Shown here piece by piece: positions 24,600-33,068 of a stretch of 64,000 nt of DNA; the stretch's first letter is position 1; each line of letters starts with the position of its first letter. A program made the position numbers and the translations under genes. The stretch lies in contig NZ_JAGSHX010000001.1 in the NCBI RefSeq assembly GCF_018138715.1, positions 744,001 through 808,000 on the forward strand, given 5' to 3'. The notes beneath the pieces were generated by a model that was not told the DNA's origin, made no database searches, and saw only the letters and a list, made by a program, of their open reading frames with translations. This stretch comes from Streptomyces asiaticus. GTDB lineage: Bacteria; Actinomycetota; Actinomycetes; Streptomycetales; Streptomycetaceae.

Positions 24600-27500
24600 A
24601 TGCGCGTTCAGGTACTTGGGCCGTTACGGGCCTGGCACGGCGAGACCGGAATCGACCTCGGCACACCTCATCAGCGAGCCCTCCTCGGCCTGCTGGTCCT
24701 GGCAGGGGGACGGTCGCTGTCCCGGGCGGAACTGGCCGACGCCCTGTGGAGGGACCGGCCACCGCGCAGCGCCGTCAATCTCATCCAGACCTACGTCAAA
24801 CGATTACGCCGCCTGCTGGAGCCCGCCCGTCCGGCCCGGACCCCCAGCGCGCTGCTGCCCAGGGTCGGGGACGGCTACGCGCTCCGCGTTCCCCAGGACG
24901 ACGTCGACCTGTCCCGCTTTCGGCAGCTGGCGACGCGGGCCGAGGCCGCGCGGCGCGACGGCGACGATCGCGGCGCGGCAGCGCTGCTGGCTGAGGCGCT
25001 CCGGCTGTGGCAGTCCCCGCCGATGGCGGATCTGCCCCTCCTGGCCGCTCATCCCGCGGTGGTCGCGCTGGCCGAGGAGCGGCGGGCCGCGGTGGCGAAG
25101 TACGGTGACGCGATGATCGCCGCGGGGGACGCCGAGGAGGCCCTGCCCGTGCTGGCGGAGACCGCGGCCGCGCACCCGCTGGACGAGCGGGCACAGGCCC
25201 GTCTGATGCGGGCCCACGGTGCCGTCGGACAGCGGGACACGGCCTTCACGATCTATCTGGACAGCCGCCGCAGACTCGCCGACGAACTGGGCGTGGAGCC
25301 CGGCGCCGAATTGACCGCCGCCTACACCGCGTTGCTGGGGGAGACGGCCGGGAGACCGGGAGCCTGTGCAGCAGGCCCCACGGGAACCCCTTCCCGTGGG
25401 GCCGACGTCATTCCGGACGCCCCCGGGCCCGTCCCCGGGCCCGTCCCCGGGCCCGTCCCCAGGCCCGTCCCCGGGCACGAACCCGGGCCCGCGTCGGGAT
25501 CCGCCCCCGGACCCCGGCCCGGGGACGATCAGCCGACGAGCCCGGACCGGCCCGCCCCACCCGCCCAACTCCCTGCGGATGTCTACGGCTTCACCGGCCG
25601 ATCGGCCGAGCTGTCCGCGCTCGACCGGCCCTGGACCGGGGACGAGCGGCCCGACCTCCGGGCGCCCGGACTCGCGACCATCGCGCCCGGACCCGCGACC
25701 ATGACGATCTCGGTGATCTCCGGAACCGCCGGCGTCGGGAAGACCGCGCTGGCCGTCCACTGGGCACATCAGGCACGCGACCGGTTTCCCGACGGGCAGC
25801 TGTACGTCAATCTGCGCGGCTACGACCCGGACCGGCCGCTGTCCTCCGGTGACGCCCTCACCCGCTTTCTGCGCGCCCTGGGGCTGAACGGTCGGCACAT
25901 ACCCCTCGACCCGGACGAGCGGGCGAGCCGCTACCGCACCGAGATGGCCGATCGCCGGATGCTCGTCGTGCTGGACAACGCCCTCTCGGTCGAACAGGTG
26001 CGCCCGCTGCTGCCGGGCACGCCCTCCTGCGCGGTGCTGGTGACCAGCAGGGACAGCCTGGCCGGTCTGGTGGCGCTGCACGGCGCCCAGCGGATCGAGC
26101 TCGGCCCGCTGGTCCCCGCCGAGGCGACCGCGCTGCTGCGCCTGCTCATCGGCGACCGGGCCCGGACGGACCACACCTCGTCCGCCGTGCTGGCCGAGCA
26201 GTGCGCACGGCTGCCGCTGGCGCTGCGGGTGGCGGCCGAACTGGCCGCCACCCGCCCGGGAGTGACCTTGTCCGAGCTGGTGGCGGAGCTGAGCGACCAG
26301 CAACGGCGGCTCGAACTGCTGGACGCGGGCGGGGACTCCCGGGCCACCGTGCGATCGGTGTTCTTCTGGTCCTACCGTCATCTGCCTCCCGCGGCCGCCC
26401 GGACGTTCCGGCTGCTCGCCCTGCATCCGGGGCCGGACTTCGGCGTCCACGCCACCGCCGCCCTCACCGGCGAGGACGTGGACCGGGCCGGCAGTCGGCT
26501 CGCCCTGCTGACCCGGGCCCATCTGGTGCGGTCCTCCGGGCCCGGGCGGTACGCCATGCACGACCTCCTGCGCGCCTACGCGGACCGCCTGTCGCTCACG
26601 TACGACGATCAGGAGGACCGCCAAGCGGCCGGCATCCGCCTGCTCGACCACTACCTGGCCGGTGCCACCGCGGCGATGGACACGCTCTACCCCGCCGAGC
26701 GGCACCACCGCCCCGGCACCGCGCCCACGGCGGCATCGGCCCCGCCCATGCGGGACCAGGCGGTGGCGCGGGCCTGGCTGTCCGCCGAGATCCCCGTCAT
26801 GAGCTCGGTCTGCGCCAGGGCCGCGGAGGGGCACCGGGCCGACTACGCCGTGCGCCTGGCCGCCGTGCTCTTCCGCCACCTGGACGGCGGCCACCACATG
26901 GAGGCGCTGTCGTTCCACACCCACGCGCTGCGCGCGGCCGAGCACATCGGTGACCGCGCCGGCCGGGCCCACGCACTGACCAACCTCGGCGTCGTCCACT
27001 GGCGGCTCGGCGCATACCGATCGGCCGCCGTCCACCTGCGGCAGGCCCTGGTCCTCCATCGCGCGTCGGGCGACCGTGCGGGCCAGGCCCGTACGCTGTC
27101 CAATCTGGGCAATGTGCACTGGCGGTCGGGCGACCATCCGTCCGCCGCGCACTGTCACCAGCAGGCCCTGTCGCTGTACGAGGAACTGGCCGACCGGGTC
27201 GGCCAGGCCCGCACCCTGACCAACCTCGGCAATGTGTGCCAGCGCCAGGGCGAGTACGACCTGGCCGACGCCTATCAGCGCCGGGCACTGGAGCTGCACG
27301 GCGTGACGGGCGACCAGATCGGCCGGGCCCGTACGCTGACCAACCTCGGCACCGTGCGTCTCCGCCAGGGCCGTTACGAGGCGGCAGCCGACCACCACGG
27401 TCAGGCCCTCGAGCTCTTCCGCCGGTTCGGCCACCACGGGGGGCAGGGATATGCGATGACCGGTCTGGGGGATGTGTATCTGCGGCAGGGGCTGCCTCTC

Positions 27501-27761
27501 GTGGCCGCCGACCACCACCGCCAGGCCCTGCGCCTGTTCCGTACGAACGGCGAGCGCTACGGCGAGGCGTCCGCGCTCAACGGCCTGGGTGAGGCGCTGC
27601 GCGGGGCCGGGCGTCCTGGCGAAGCCGTCGTCTACCACGTCAGGGCCGAGGCGGTCGCGGCGAGCACCGGTGAGCGCGACGAGCAGGCGCGCGCCCAGCT
27701 CGGCGCCGCGCTGGCGCGCGGCGACAGCGGCGCCGCCGACGCGTCCCCCACCTTGCGTTAG
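24600..27761 (+). CDS. AfsR/SARP-type regulator: DNA-binding, BTAD, NB-ARC and TPR domains
   Basis: 1053 residues. An OmpR-like winged helix (MRVQVLGPLRAWHGETGIDLGTPHQRALLGLLVLAGG...RAELADALW) and BTAD domain fill residues 1-250. A Pro/Gly linker (PGPVPGPVPGPVPRPVPG) precedes an NB-ARC ATPase with Walker A GTAGVGKT (375-382), LVVLDN and a GLPL-like CARLPLALRVAAEL. At least six TPR units of 40 residues fill the C-terminus (GRARTLTNLGxVxxRQGxY). AfsR-type proteins activate secondary metabolism. It converges on the lasso operon (42 bp between stops), so it may or may not control it. Confidence 0.9.
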   Translation: MRVQVLGPLRAWHGETGIDLGTPHQRALLGLLVLAGGRSLSRAELADALWRDRPPRSAVNLIQTYVKRLRRLLEPARPARTPSALLPRVGDGYALRVPQDDVDLSRFRQLATRAEAARRDGDDRGAAALLAEALRLWQSPPMADLPLLAAHPAVVALAEERRAAVAKYGDAMIAAGDAEEALPVLAETAAAHPLDERAQARLMRAHGAVGQRDTAFTIYLDSRRRLADELGVEPGAELTAAYTALLGETAGRPGACAAGPTGTPSRGADVIPDAPGPVPGPVPGPVPRPVPGHEPGPASGSAPGPRPGDDQPTSPDRPAPPAQLPADVYGFTGRSAELSALDRPWTGDERPDLRAPGLATIAPGPATMTISVISGTAGVGKTALAVHWAHQARDRFPDGQLYVNLRGYDPDRPLSSGDALTRFLRALGLNGRHIPLDPDERASRYRTEMADRRMLVVLDNALSVEQVRPLLPGTPSCAVLVTSRDSLAGLVALHGAQRIELGPLVPAEATALLRLLIGDRARTDHTSSAVLAEQCARLPLALRVAAELAATRPGVTLSELVAELSDQQRRLELLDAGGDSRATVRSVFFWSYRHLPPAAARTFRLLALHPGPDFGVHATAALTGEDVDRAGSRLALLTRAHLVRSSGPGRYAMHDLLRAYADRLSLTYDDQEDRQAAGIRLLDHYLAGATAAMDTLYPAERHHRPGTAPTAASAPPMRDQAVARAWLSAEIPVMSSVCARAAEGHRADYAVRLAAVLFRHLDGGHHMEALSFHTHALRAAEHIGDRAGRAHALTNLGVVHWRLGAYRSAAVHLRQALVLHRASGDRAGQARTLSNLGNVHWRSGDHPSAAHCHQQALSLYEELADRVGQARTLTNLGNVCQRQGEYDLADAYQRRALELHGVTGDQIGRARTLTNLGTVRLRQGRYEAAADHHGQALELFRRFGHHGGQGYAMTGLGDVYLRQGLPLVAADHHRQALRLFRTNGERYGEASALNGLGEALRGAGRPGEAVVYHVRAEAVAASTGERDEQARAQLGAALARGDSGAADASPTLR

Positions 27762-27803
27762 CCCCGCGCCGGCCCCGTCCCGCCACCCGACCGCGCCTTC
27801 GGC

Positions 27804-29555
27804 TCAGACGAGAAGCTGACGTCCGGCCAGTTCCCGGTACAGCGGCGAGGCGTCGACGAGTTCGGCATGGGTACCGCGGGCGACGACCCGGCCCTCTTCG
27901 AGTACGACGATGAGGTCGGAGCGGACGATCGTGGACAGCCGGTGGGCCACGACCAGCACCGTGCGGTTGACGGAGACGGAGTCGATCGCCTCGGCCAGAG
28001 CGGCCTCGTTGCGGGCGTCCAGGCTGGCGGTGGGTTCGTCCAGCAGGAGCAGCGGTGGCGCGGCCAGCAGCACGCGGGCGATGGCCAGCCGCTGGCGTTC
28101 ACCACCGGAGAGCAGCACCCCGCCGTCCCCGACCTGGGCGTCCAGCCCCTGGGGAGTGCGGTGGACGAGACCGCACAGGTTCACGGCGTCGAGCACGCGC
28201 AGCAGGGCGGCGTCGTCGGCGCCGGGAGCGCCCAGCAGCAGGTTGTCCCGCAGGCTGCCCGCCAGCGCGGGCGCGTCCTGCTCGACATAGCCGAGCTGGC
28301 CGCGCAGGACGGCGAGCGGCAGTTCACGGGCGTCGACCCCGTGGAGGCGGACGGCGCCCGCCGTGGGCTCGTAGAACCGCTCGGCGAGGGCGAGCAGGGT
28401 GCTCTTGCCCGCGCCGGACGGCCCGACGAGCGCGACCCGGAAGCCCCGCGGGATGTCCAGACTGACGCCGCGCAGCACGGGTGTGCCGTCGGGATAGTCG
28501 AAGTCCACGTTCTCGAAGGCGAGGGCCGGCCGGTGTGCCGGGCCGACGGGGACAGGACGGCGGACGGCCGCGGGGCCGGCCTGGGGTTCGGTGGGCAGGG
28601 CCCGTACCTCCTCGATCCGGGCGAGCGCCCCGAGCCCGGCCTGGAAGGTGGTGTACGCCTGAAGTGCCTGGGCCATGGGCTGAACGAACAGCAGGAGATA
28701 GAGGACGAACGCGACGAGGTCCACCACGTCCACCGCGCCCGACGCCACGCGGGCGCTGCCGTAGCCCAGCACGGACAGCAGGGCCGCCTGCATCGCGACA
28801 TTGGCCAGGGGGACGGCCAGCGACTCCAGGCGGGCCACGCGGAGCCCGGCCTCGTAGGCGGCCGCAGCGCTCCGCCCGATCTGCGCGGCCTCACGCTCCT
28901 CCGCGCGGGCGGCACGGATGGTGCGCACCGCGGTCAGCGCTCGCTCGACGGAGGCCGTCATGGCGCCCACGGCCTGCTGGGCCCGGCCGCTCAGGTGCCG
29001 GATCCGGCGCGAGACCGTGGCCACGGCGACGACGCCGGCCCCCACCGACAGCAGGGTCACCACCAGCAGCGGCGGATCGATGCTCGCCATCAGGACCACG
29101 GCACCGAGCGCGACCACCACGCCCGAGCCCAGGTCCACCAGACCGCCGGTCACCACGGACCGCAGCAGAGTGGTGTCGGCGCCCACCCGGGAGATCAGGT
29201 CCCCGGTGCGCCGCCGGTCGAACTCCCCGACCGGCAGCCGCAGCAGAGTCTCCACCAGGGTGCGGCGGGCCATGAGGACCACGCCCTCCGCGGTGCGCTG
29301 GAGCAGATAGCGCTGGACTCCTTCCAGGGCCGCGGCCGCCACCACCACACCGACCAGGAGGGCGAGGGCGGTGCCGAGGCCGGAGCCCCCGCTCGCAGCG
29401 CCCAGCGTCCGCTGGACCAGCAGCGGCTGGGCGAGGGCCGCCGCCGACGACACCAGGGACAGCCCCATGACCGCCAGCAGCGCGCCGCGGTGGGGGGCGA
29501 GGTACGGCCACAGCCGGGACGGCCGGCGGCCGGATGCGCCTGGTGCGCCGCTCAC
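27804..29555 (-). CDS. Lasso peptide ABC exporter (D protein)
   Basis: A 583-residue fused ABC exporter: an N-terminal six-helix domain (RRPSRLWPYLAPHRGALLAVMGLSLVSSAAAL...) and an ATPase domain with Walker A GPSGAGKST, signature LSGGERQRLAIARVLL and Walker B LLLLDEPTASLDARNE. The GTG at 29555 overlaps the B2 stop as GTGA, so it is translated with the maturation genes. It is the usual exporter and self-immunity pump of lasso clusters. Confidence 0.88.
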   Translation of the reverse strand: MSGAPGASGRRPSRLWPYLAPHRGALLAVMGLSLVSSAAALAQPLLVQRTLGAASGGSGLGTALALLVGVVVAAAALEGVQRYLLQRTAEGVVLMARRTLVETLLRLPVGEFDRRRTGDLISRVGADTTLLRSVVTGGLVDLGSGVVVALGAVVLMASIDPPLLVVTLLSVGAGVVAVATVSRRIRHLSGRAQQAVGAMTASVERALTAVRTIRAARAEEREAAQIGRSAAAAYEAGLRVARLESLAVPLANVAMQAALLSVLGYGSARVASGAVDVVDLVAFVLYLLLFVQPMAQALQAYTTFQAGLGALARIEEVRALPTEPQAGPAAVRRPVPVGPAHRPALAFENVDFDYPDGTPVLRGVSLDIPRGFRVALVGPSGAGKSTLLALAERFYEPTAGAVRLHGVDARELPLAVLRGQLGYVEQDAPALAGSLRDNLLLGAPGADDAALLRVLDAVNLCGLVHRTPQGLDAQVGDGGVLLSGGERQRLAIARVLLAAPPLLLLDEPTASLDARNEAALAEAIDSVSVNRTVLVVAHRLSTIVRSDLIVVLEEGRVVARGTHAELVDASPLYRELAGRQLLV

Positions 29556-30106
29556 GGGGCGAGCCCCCGTCGCCGCCCGGGCGCCGCCGGAGTGTCCGTC
29601 AGCTGGGCGGAGCCGATGCGCTGGAGTACGCGATAGCCGACGGTGACGTCCTGGTTGTCGTTGAGTACGACGCCGTGCACCTCGGTCCAGGCATGGAAGG
29701 TGTCCTTCTCGAACGTGCTGGTCAGCGCCCTGGCCACACAGACCTCGGCGGGCAGCCCCAGAGCCGTCAGATAGCGGGCCAGGGCCAGGGAGCGGGGCAG
29801 GCAGTCCGCCCGGGGCAGCAGGACCCGCAGCACCGCCTGGGACCAGAACACCTGTCGCCGGGCCAGGAGGACGCCCGCATCCGGGTGGAGTTCGCGCGGA
29901 CGCCAGGCGCCCGGGGCCGGCCGGGCTCCTTCGAGGAGCGGGCGGGCCCTGCTCCAGCCGCGACGGCGGTAGGTCCACGCCGTGACGGCGGTGGCCCGGA
30001 GCGCGCGCAGTCGCAAGAGCGGTGGCACGCCCGGCGGCGCCGCGCCCGGGGCCGGATCCGCCAGGAAGAACTCCCAGTCCGTCAGCGGCTTGGTGAGGGC
30101 TCTCAC
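29552..30106 (-). CDS. Lasso peptide leader protease (B2, transglutaminase-like)
   Basis: 184 residues. The C-terminal half has the cysteine-protease triad of B2 enzymes: Cys in PRADCLPRSLALARYLTALGL, His in DTFHAWTEVHG and Asp in LNDNQDVTVGYRVL. It removes the leader from the precursor once the B1 protein has delivered it. The N-terminal part is variable and Arg-rich. GTG 30106 overlaps the B1 stop (GTGA), and its own stop overlaps the exporter start. Confidence 0.9.
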   Translation of the reverse strand: MRALTKPLTDWEFFLADPAPGAAPPGVPPLLRLRALRATAVTAWTYRRRGWSRARPLLEGARPAPGAWRPRELHPDAGVLLARRQVFWSQAVLRVLLPRADCLPRSLALARYLTALGLPAEVCVARALTSTFEKDTFHAWTEVHGVVLNDNQDVTVGYRVLQRIGSAQLTDTPAAPGRRRGLAP

Positions 30107-30399
30107 GGTCGCCCCTCCTCGGCCGGGGCGAGCAGGCCGTGCTGGGCGAGCTGGTGCGTGAGGGTGGTGACGCCGGCTTCGAGGGTGCCGCTGGGTGCCT
30201 CCACCAGTTCCCCGAGATGGGCGACCACCTCCTCGACCGTGCCGAACCGCAGGGCGGCGCCGAGCATCAGCGTCGCGGTCGCGTTCAGGGCCAGATAGAC
30301 GTCCATACGGGTGTCGAGGATCACCCCCGCCTCGTCGGTCGGATCGAAGACGGCGTGGTCGGCCAGGCGCAGCAGAGGGGGAGCGGGGTTCACGGTCAC
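30103..30399 (-). CDS. Lasso peptide leader-recognition protein (B1, PqqD-like RRE)
   Basis: 98 residues with the PqqD-like fold: LLRLADHAVFDPTDEAGVILDTRMDVYLALNATATLMLGAAL, then VEEVVAHLGELVEAPSGTLEAGVTTLTHQLAQHGLL. Stand-alone B1 proteins bind the leader motif YxxPx(L/V)xxxG, which is present in the precursor at 32219-32347. The GTG at 30399 overlaps the cyclase stop (GTGA). Confidence 0.9.
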   Translation of the reverse strand: MTVNPAPPLLRLADHAVFDPTDEAGVILDTRMDVYLALNATATLMLGAALRFGTVEEVVAHLGELVEAPSGTLEAGVTTLTHQLAQHGLLAPAEEGRP

Positions 30400-32114
30400 G
30401 GGGTCCTTCCCTCGTAGTGACGCAGGAAGATCTCGGTCATGGCGGCGTGGACCAGCGTCTCGGCGTTGCGGCGCCTGCGGTGCGGGTCGGTCAGCACCTC
30501 GGCCAGCCGTTCCGGGTTCACCACACCCATGCGGACGAGCCGGGAGTCGGGCCCGCCCATCAGCTCATGGAAGGCGTCCGTGTCCGCCAGGGCGCGGTGC
30601 TTGTGCGCGGAGGACATCCACAGGCGTCCGTACCGGCGCCATACGGACGCGGGCAGCCGGGTGGACAGCAGCAGCCGGAGCACCGGCTTGGTGATCACCT
30701 GCCCCTGGTAGGGGATCATCCGGTACGCGTCGGGCATCCGCGCGGCCAGCCTGCGCAGGTCCCGGGAGCCCAGAGGGTTGCACATCATGATTTCGCGCGG
30801 CCGCCACGACGTCAGATGCGCGCAGGCGTCCTTGACCGAGTAGTCGTCCTCGGCCGGTACGTCCGCGAACGGGTCGTCCGGGACGCCCGGCACGGGTTCG
30901 AGGAAATCCGTGGCCCGGGCGAGGCCGCCGCCGGACCGGATGTCGTCGAACAGCGAGCGGCTCCGGGAGGCGGTGCGGACGATCCGCGGGGCTTCCCAGC
31001 GGGAGCTGATCAGACCCGCGCAGAGCGCCGCCCTCTCGCGGAACGGGATGTCTCCGGCCAGGGCGTCGTGCAGACCGTAGCGGAGCGGGCCGAACCGCAG
31101 GTCGCCGTCCCTGCCCCACACCAGCAGCCTGATGCCGTCGCCGTGCACCCGCTCCGCCAGCTGCTCCAGCCAGGGAAACCCCACATTCAGGAAGGGGTGG
31201 GGGAAGGAGCGCCCGCGCGGTGGGAAGTCGCCGTCGTAGCCCGCCTTGACCATCTCCAGCGGAACGGACAGGTGGTCGCAGATCGTTCGCGCATAGGCGG
31301 ACTCGTCGGCCAGCGGGTCGTCCACCACATGGTGGTAGGCCACCACATCGGCCCCGGCCTCGACCAGGGCGCACAGCACGGCCGCCGAGTCGAGTCCGCC
31401 GCTGACCATGACTCCGACCCGCCCGGCGCCCACGTACGCCCGGGCCTCCCGCAGCAGCATCTCGTAGGCGAGCTCGGCGTACTGGGCCAGGGGAGTGCGG
31501 CGCGGCAGGTCCAGCGGCGCGAGGGCGTCGAATCGGACGGTGGACAGGGTCCTTTGGTCGGCGACGACGAGCTCGCCGGGGCGCACGGGGGTCAGTCCGT
31601 GGTAGATGAAGACCTCGTCGCCGCGACAGCACCGCCAGATGGCCTGTCGGCTGAACTCCTCGCGTTCCCGGTCGAGCAGATCGGCCGGGTCGGTGGACCA
31701 GCTCACCACCGGGCCGTCCCTGCGGTACAGCAGTCCCTCGGTGCTGACGAGGTTCCGGAACAGCGTCACCTTGCGTGGGGTCACCAGGGCCCCGCACAGC
31801 TCACCGGGCAGCCGCGCGAGTTCCGCGTGGCGGCCCTCGCGGATCAGATCCGCGATCCGCCGCTGCCATCCGTCCGTCGCCGGACGGGTCACCGGACCCG
31901 ACAGCAGCAGATGCTCCCCGGGGCCGGTCTCCACCGGCCGGAGGGAAGTGTCCGGGGCCGGTCGCCGCACCGCCCGGTGAGGCGCCGGCGGTGTTCCCCG
32001 GCCTGCGAACGGCAGGCGGGCGAGCCCGATTTCCGCGTCGGCGGTGTCGAAATCCACCCGACCGGAGATTCCGAGAAAGTCCCCGACCAGCAACAGAGCA
32101 CCCCTTTTCGCCAC
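30396..32114 (-). CDS. Lasso cyclase (C protein, asparagine-synthetase-like)
   Basis: About 572 residues related to asparagine synthetase: an N-terminal glutaminase-like domain without the Cys2 nucleophile, and an ATP-pyrophosphatase domain with PP-loop SGGLDS (VGVMVSGGLDSAAVLCALVEAGADVVAYHHV). Lasso cyclases adenylate the ring Asp/Glu side chain and close the isopeptide bond with the core N-terminus. Only a GTG at 32114 can serve as start in this frame, and its SD is weak. It is the first processing gene after the precursor, from which a strong hairpin separates it. Confidence 0.88.
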   Translation of the reverse strand: MAKRGALLLVGDFLGISGRVDFDTADAEIGLARLPFAGRGTPPAPHRAVRRPAPDTSLRPVETGPGEHLLLSGPVTRPATDGWQRRIADLIREGRHAELARLPGELCGALVTPRKVTLFRNLVSTEGLLYRRDGPVVSWSTDPADLLDREREEFSRQAIWRCCRGDEVFIYHGLTPVRPGELVVADQRTLSTVRFDALAPLDLPRRTPLAQYAELAYEMLLREARAYVGAGRVGVMVSGGLDSAAVLCALVEAGADVVAYHHVVDDPLADESAYARTICDHLSVPLEMVKAGYDGDFPPRGRSFPHPFLNVGFPWLEQLAERVHGDGIRLLVWGRDGDLRFGPLRYGLHDALAGDIPFRERAALCAGLISSRWEAPRIVRTASRSRSLFDDIRSGGGLARATDFLEPVPGVPDDPFADVPAEDDYSVKDACAHLTSWRPREIMMCNPLGSRDLRRLAARMPDAYRMIPYQGQVITKPVLRLLLSTRLPASVWRRYGRLWMSSAHKHRALADTDAFHELMGGPDSRLVRMGVVNPERLAEVLTDPHRRRRNAETLVHAAMTEIFLRHYEGRTP

Positions 32115-32168
32115 ATGGTCCAGCCAGTACCTGATGGCCCGCCCATATCAGGCGGGGCCGAGCGGCAT

Positions 32169-32197
32169 CCGCTCCCGCCCGAAGGGGGCGGGAGCGG
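32169..32197 (-). terminator. Attenuator-like hairpin between lasso precursor and cyclase genes
   Basis: A perfect 12-bp GC-rich stem (CCGCTCCCGCCC against GGGCGGGAGCGG, 5-nt loop) begins 21 nt after the precursor stop. With no T-tract it more likely limits read-through or protects the precursor mRNA than ends all transcripts. This gives more precursor than enzyme, a common layout in lasso operons. Confidence 0.7.
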
Positions 32198-32218
32198 AGC
32201 GGGTGGTACCGGCCGCCG

Positions 32219-32347
32219 TTAGCTGAGGCGCCGGTGCGTGGTGATGACGTTGTCGAAGGTCTGCCCGATGGTGAGCCATCCGGTCAGTTCCTCGACCGTG
32301 CCCAGCACGGTGACACTGGGCTCCACATACGCCAGCTTGATCTTCAT
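32219..32347 (-). CDS. Lasso peptide precursor, predicted core WLTIGQTFDNVITTHRRLS
   Basis: A 42-codon gene (MKIKLAYVEPSVTVLGTVEELTG plus core) right upstream of the cyclase, with SD GGAGGAA at 32352-32358. The leader keeps the actinobacterial motif Y-x2-P-x-V-x3-G-x5-T-G: Tyr -17, Pro -14, Val -12, Gly -8, Thr -2. That is the same register as I recall for the fusilassin/fuscanodin precursor, whose core also starts with Trp. Cleavage after TG leaves a 19-residue core. Trp1 to Asp9 gives a 9-membered-residue ring (WLTIGQTFD) and a 10-residue loop and tail (NVITTHRRLS). By hand the cyclised peptide is about 2239.19 Da monoisotopic. Confidence 0.88.
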   Translation of the reverse strand: MKIKLAYVEPSVTVLGTVEELTGWLTIGQTFDNVITTHRRLS

Positions 32348-32453
32348 CGGAGTTCCTCCCCTTTGGCCGGGTTCGGTGCGTGTTCCTCCTCAGGTTGCGT
32401 CGTACGTTTGGACGAGGACTGGACGTCCGGTGGACACGGCCGCGCCGCCCTTG

Positions 32454-33068
32454 TCAGGGCACCTCCGGTCCGCGGTACTCGCGCATCGCGTCGATGAGCC
32501 AGCGCGCCAGATAGTCGGCGAACGAGGACCGCGGGAGGAGCCGGTACGTGGGCGCGTCGTCGAGCTGCCAGAGCAGCACCGGGACGGGGCCCACCGTGGT
32601 CGACACCGCCCGGCCGGGGCCGAAGGCACGGGGGTGGAGGTCCAGCCGGCAGCCCTTCTCCAGCACCTGGCGGGCGGCCGGGCCGCTCAGCTCGAGCGTG
32701 GTGCGGTTCGCCGAGACGTCCACGACCGAGCCCGGGTCTCCCGCGAGTGCCTGCCGCAACTCGGCGGTGTCGATGGGCCCTTCGGACACCACGAGCCACT
32801 CGTCGGGGCCGAGCCAGACGGCCGTGTGGGGGCCGGACGCGGTGGTGTGGCCGCACTCTCGCGGCAGCGGCGCCCCCAGGGTCTTCTCCACCCGGCCGGC
32901 CGCCTCCGAAGCGGGCTCGAGGCGCAGGTTCACCATGGTGAGGAACGGCCGCTCGGCGAGCGTGACGCCGCGGGCGCCGGTGACGGCGGCCGCGCGCATC
33001 CGGTCCGCCAGATGTGCCAGGGGGCTGGTGCGCAGCCCCACCGGGCTCGCGTCGGTCGGCTCAGCCAT
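32454..33068 (-). CDS. soxG: Sarcosine oxidase, gamma subunit
   Basis: A 204-residue protein with the SoxG pattern: [75 protein letters not shown] and [17 protein letters not shown]. It is the small structural subunit of heterotetrameric sarcosine oxidase. ATG 33068 overlaps the 3' end of soxA by 8 bp. It is the last gene of the glyA-sox operon. Confidence 0.9.
   Translation of the reverse strand: MAEPTDASPVGLRTSPLAHLADRMRAAAVTGARGVTLAERPFLTMVNLRLEPASEAAGRVEKTLGAPLPRECGHTTASGPHTAVWLGPDEWLVVSEGPIDTAELRQALAGDPGSVVDVSANRTTLELSGPAARQVLEKGCRLDLHPRAFGPGRAVSTTVGPVPVLLWQLDDAPTYRLLPRSSFADYLARWLIDAMREYRGPEVP

Noticed and set aside
25420..25490. Regular GGGCCCGTCCCC repeats as a CRISPR-like array
   Set aside because: The units are 12 bp, have no spacers and encode the PGPV linker of the AfsR-like protein in frame.
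24804..27638. A 944-codon open frame on the minus strand
   Set aside because: It is fully antisense to the AfsR-like gene, whose domains are all recognisable. Long antisense frames are normal at this GC content.
32348..32453. A second lasso precursor upstream of the first
   Set aside because: No small frame with the Tyr-x2-Pro...Gly...Thr leader pattern exists between the soxG stop and the identified precursor.
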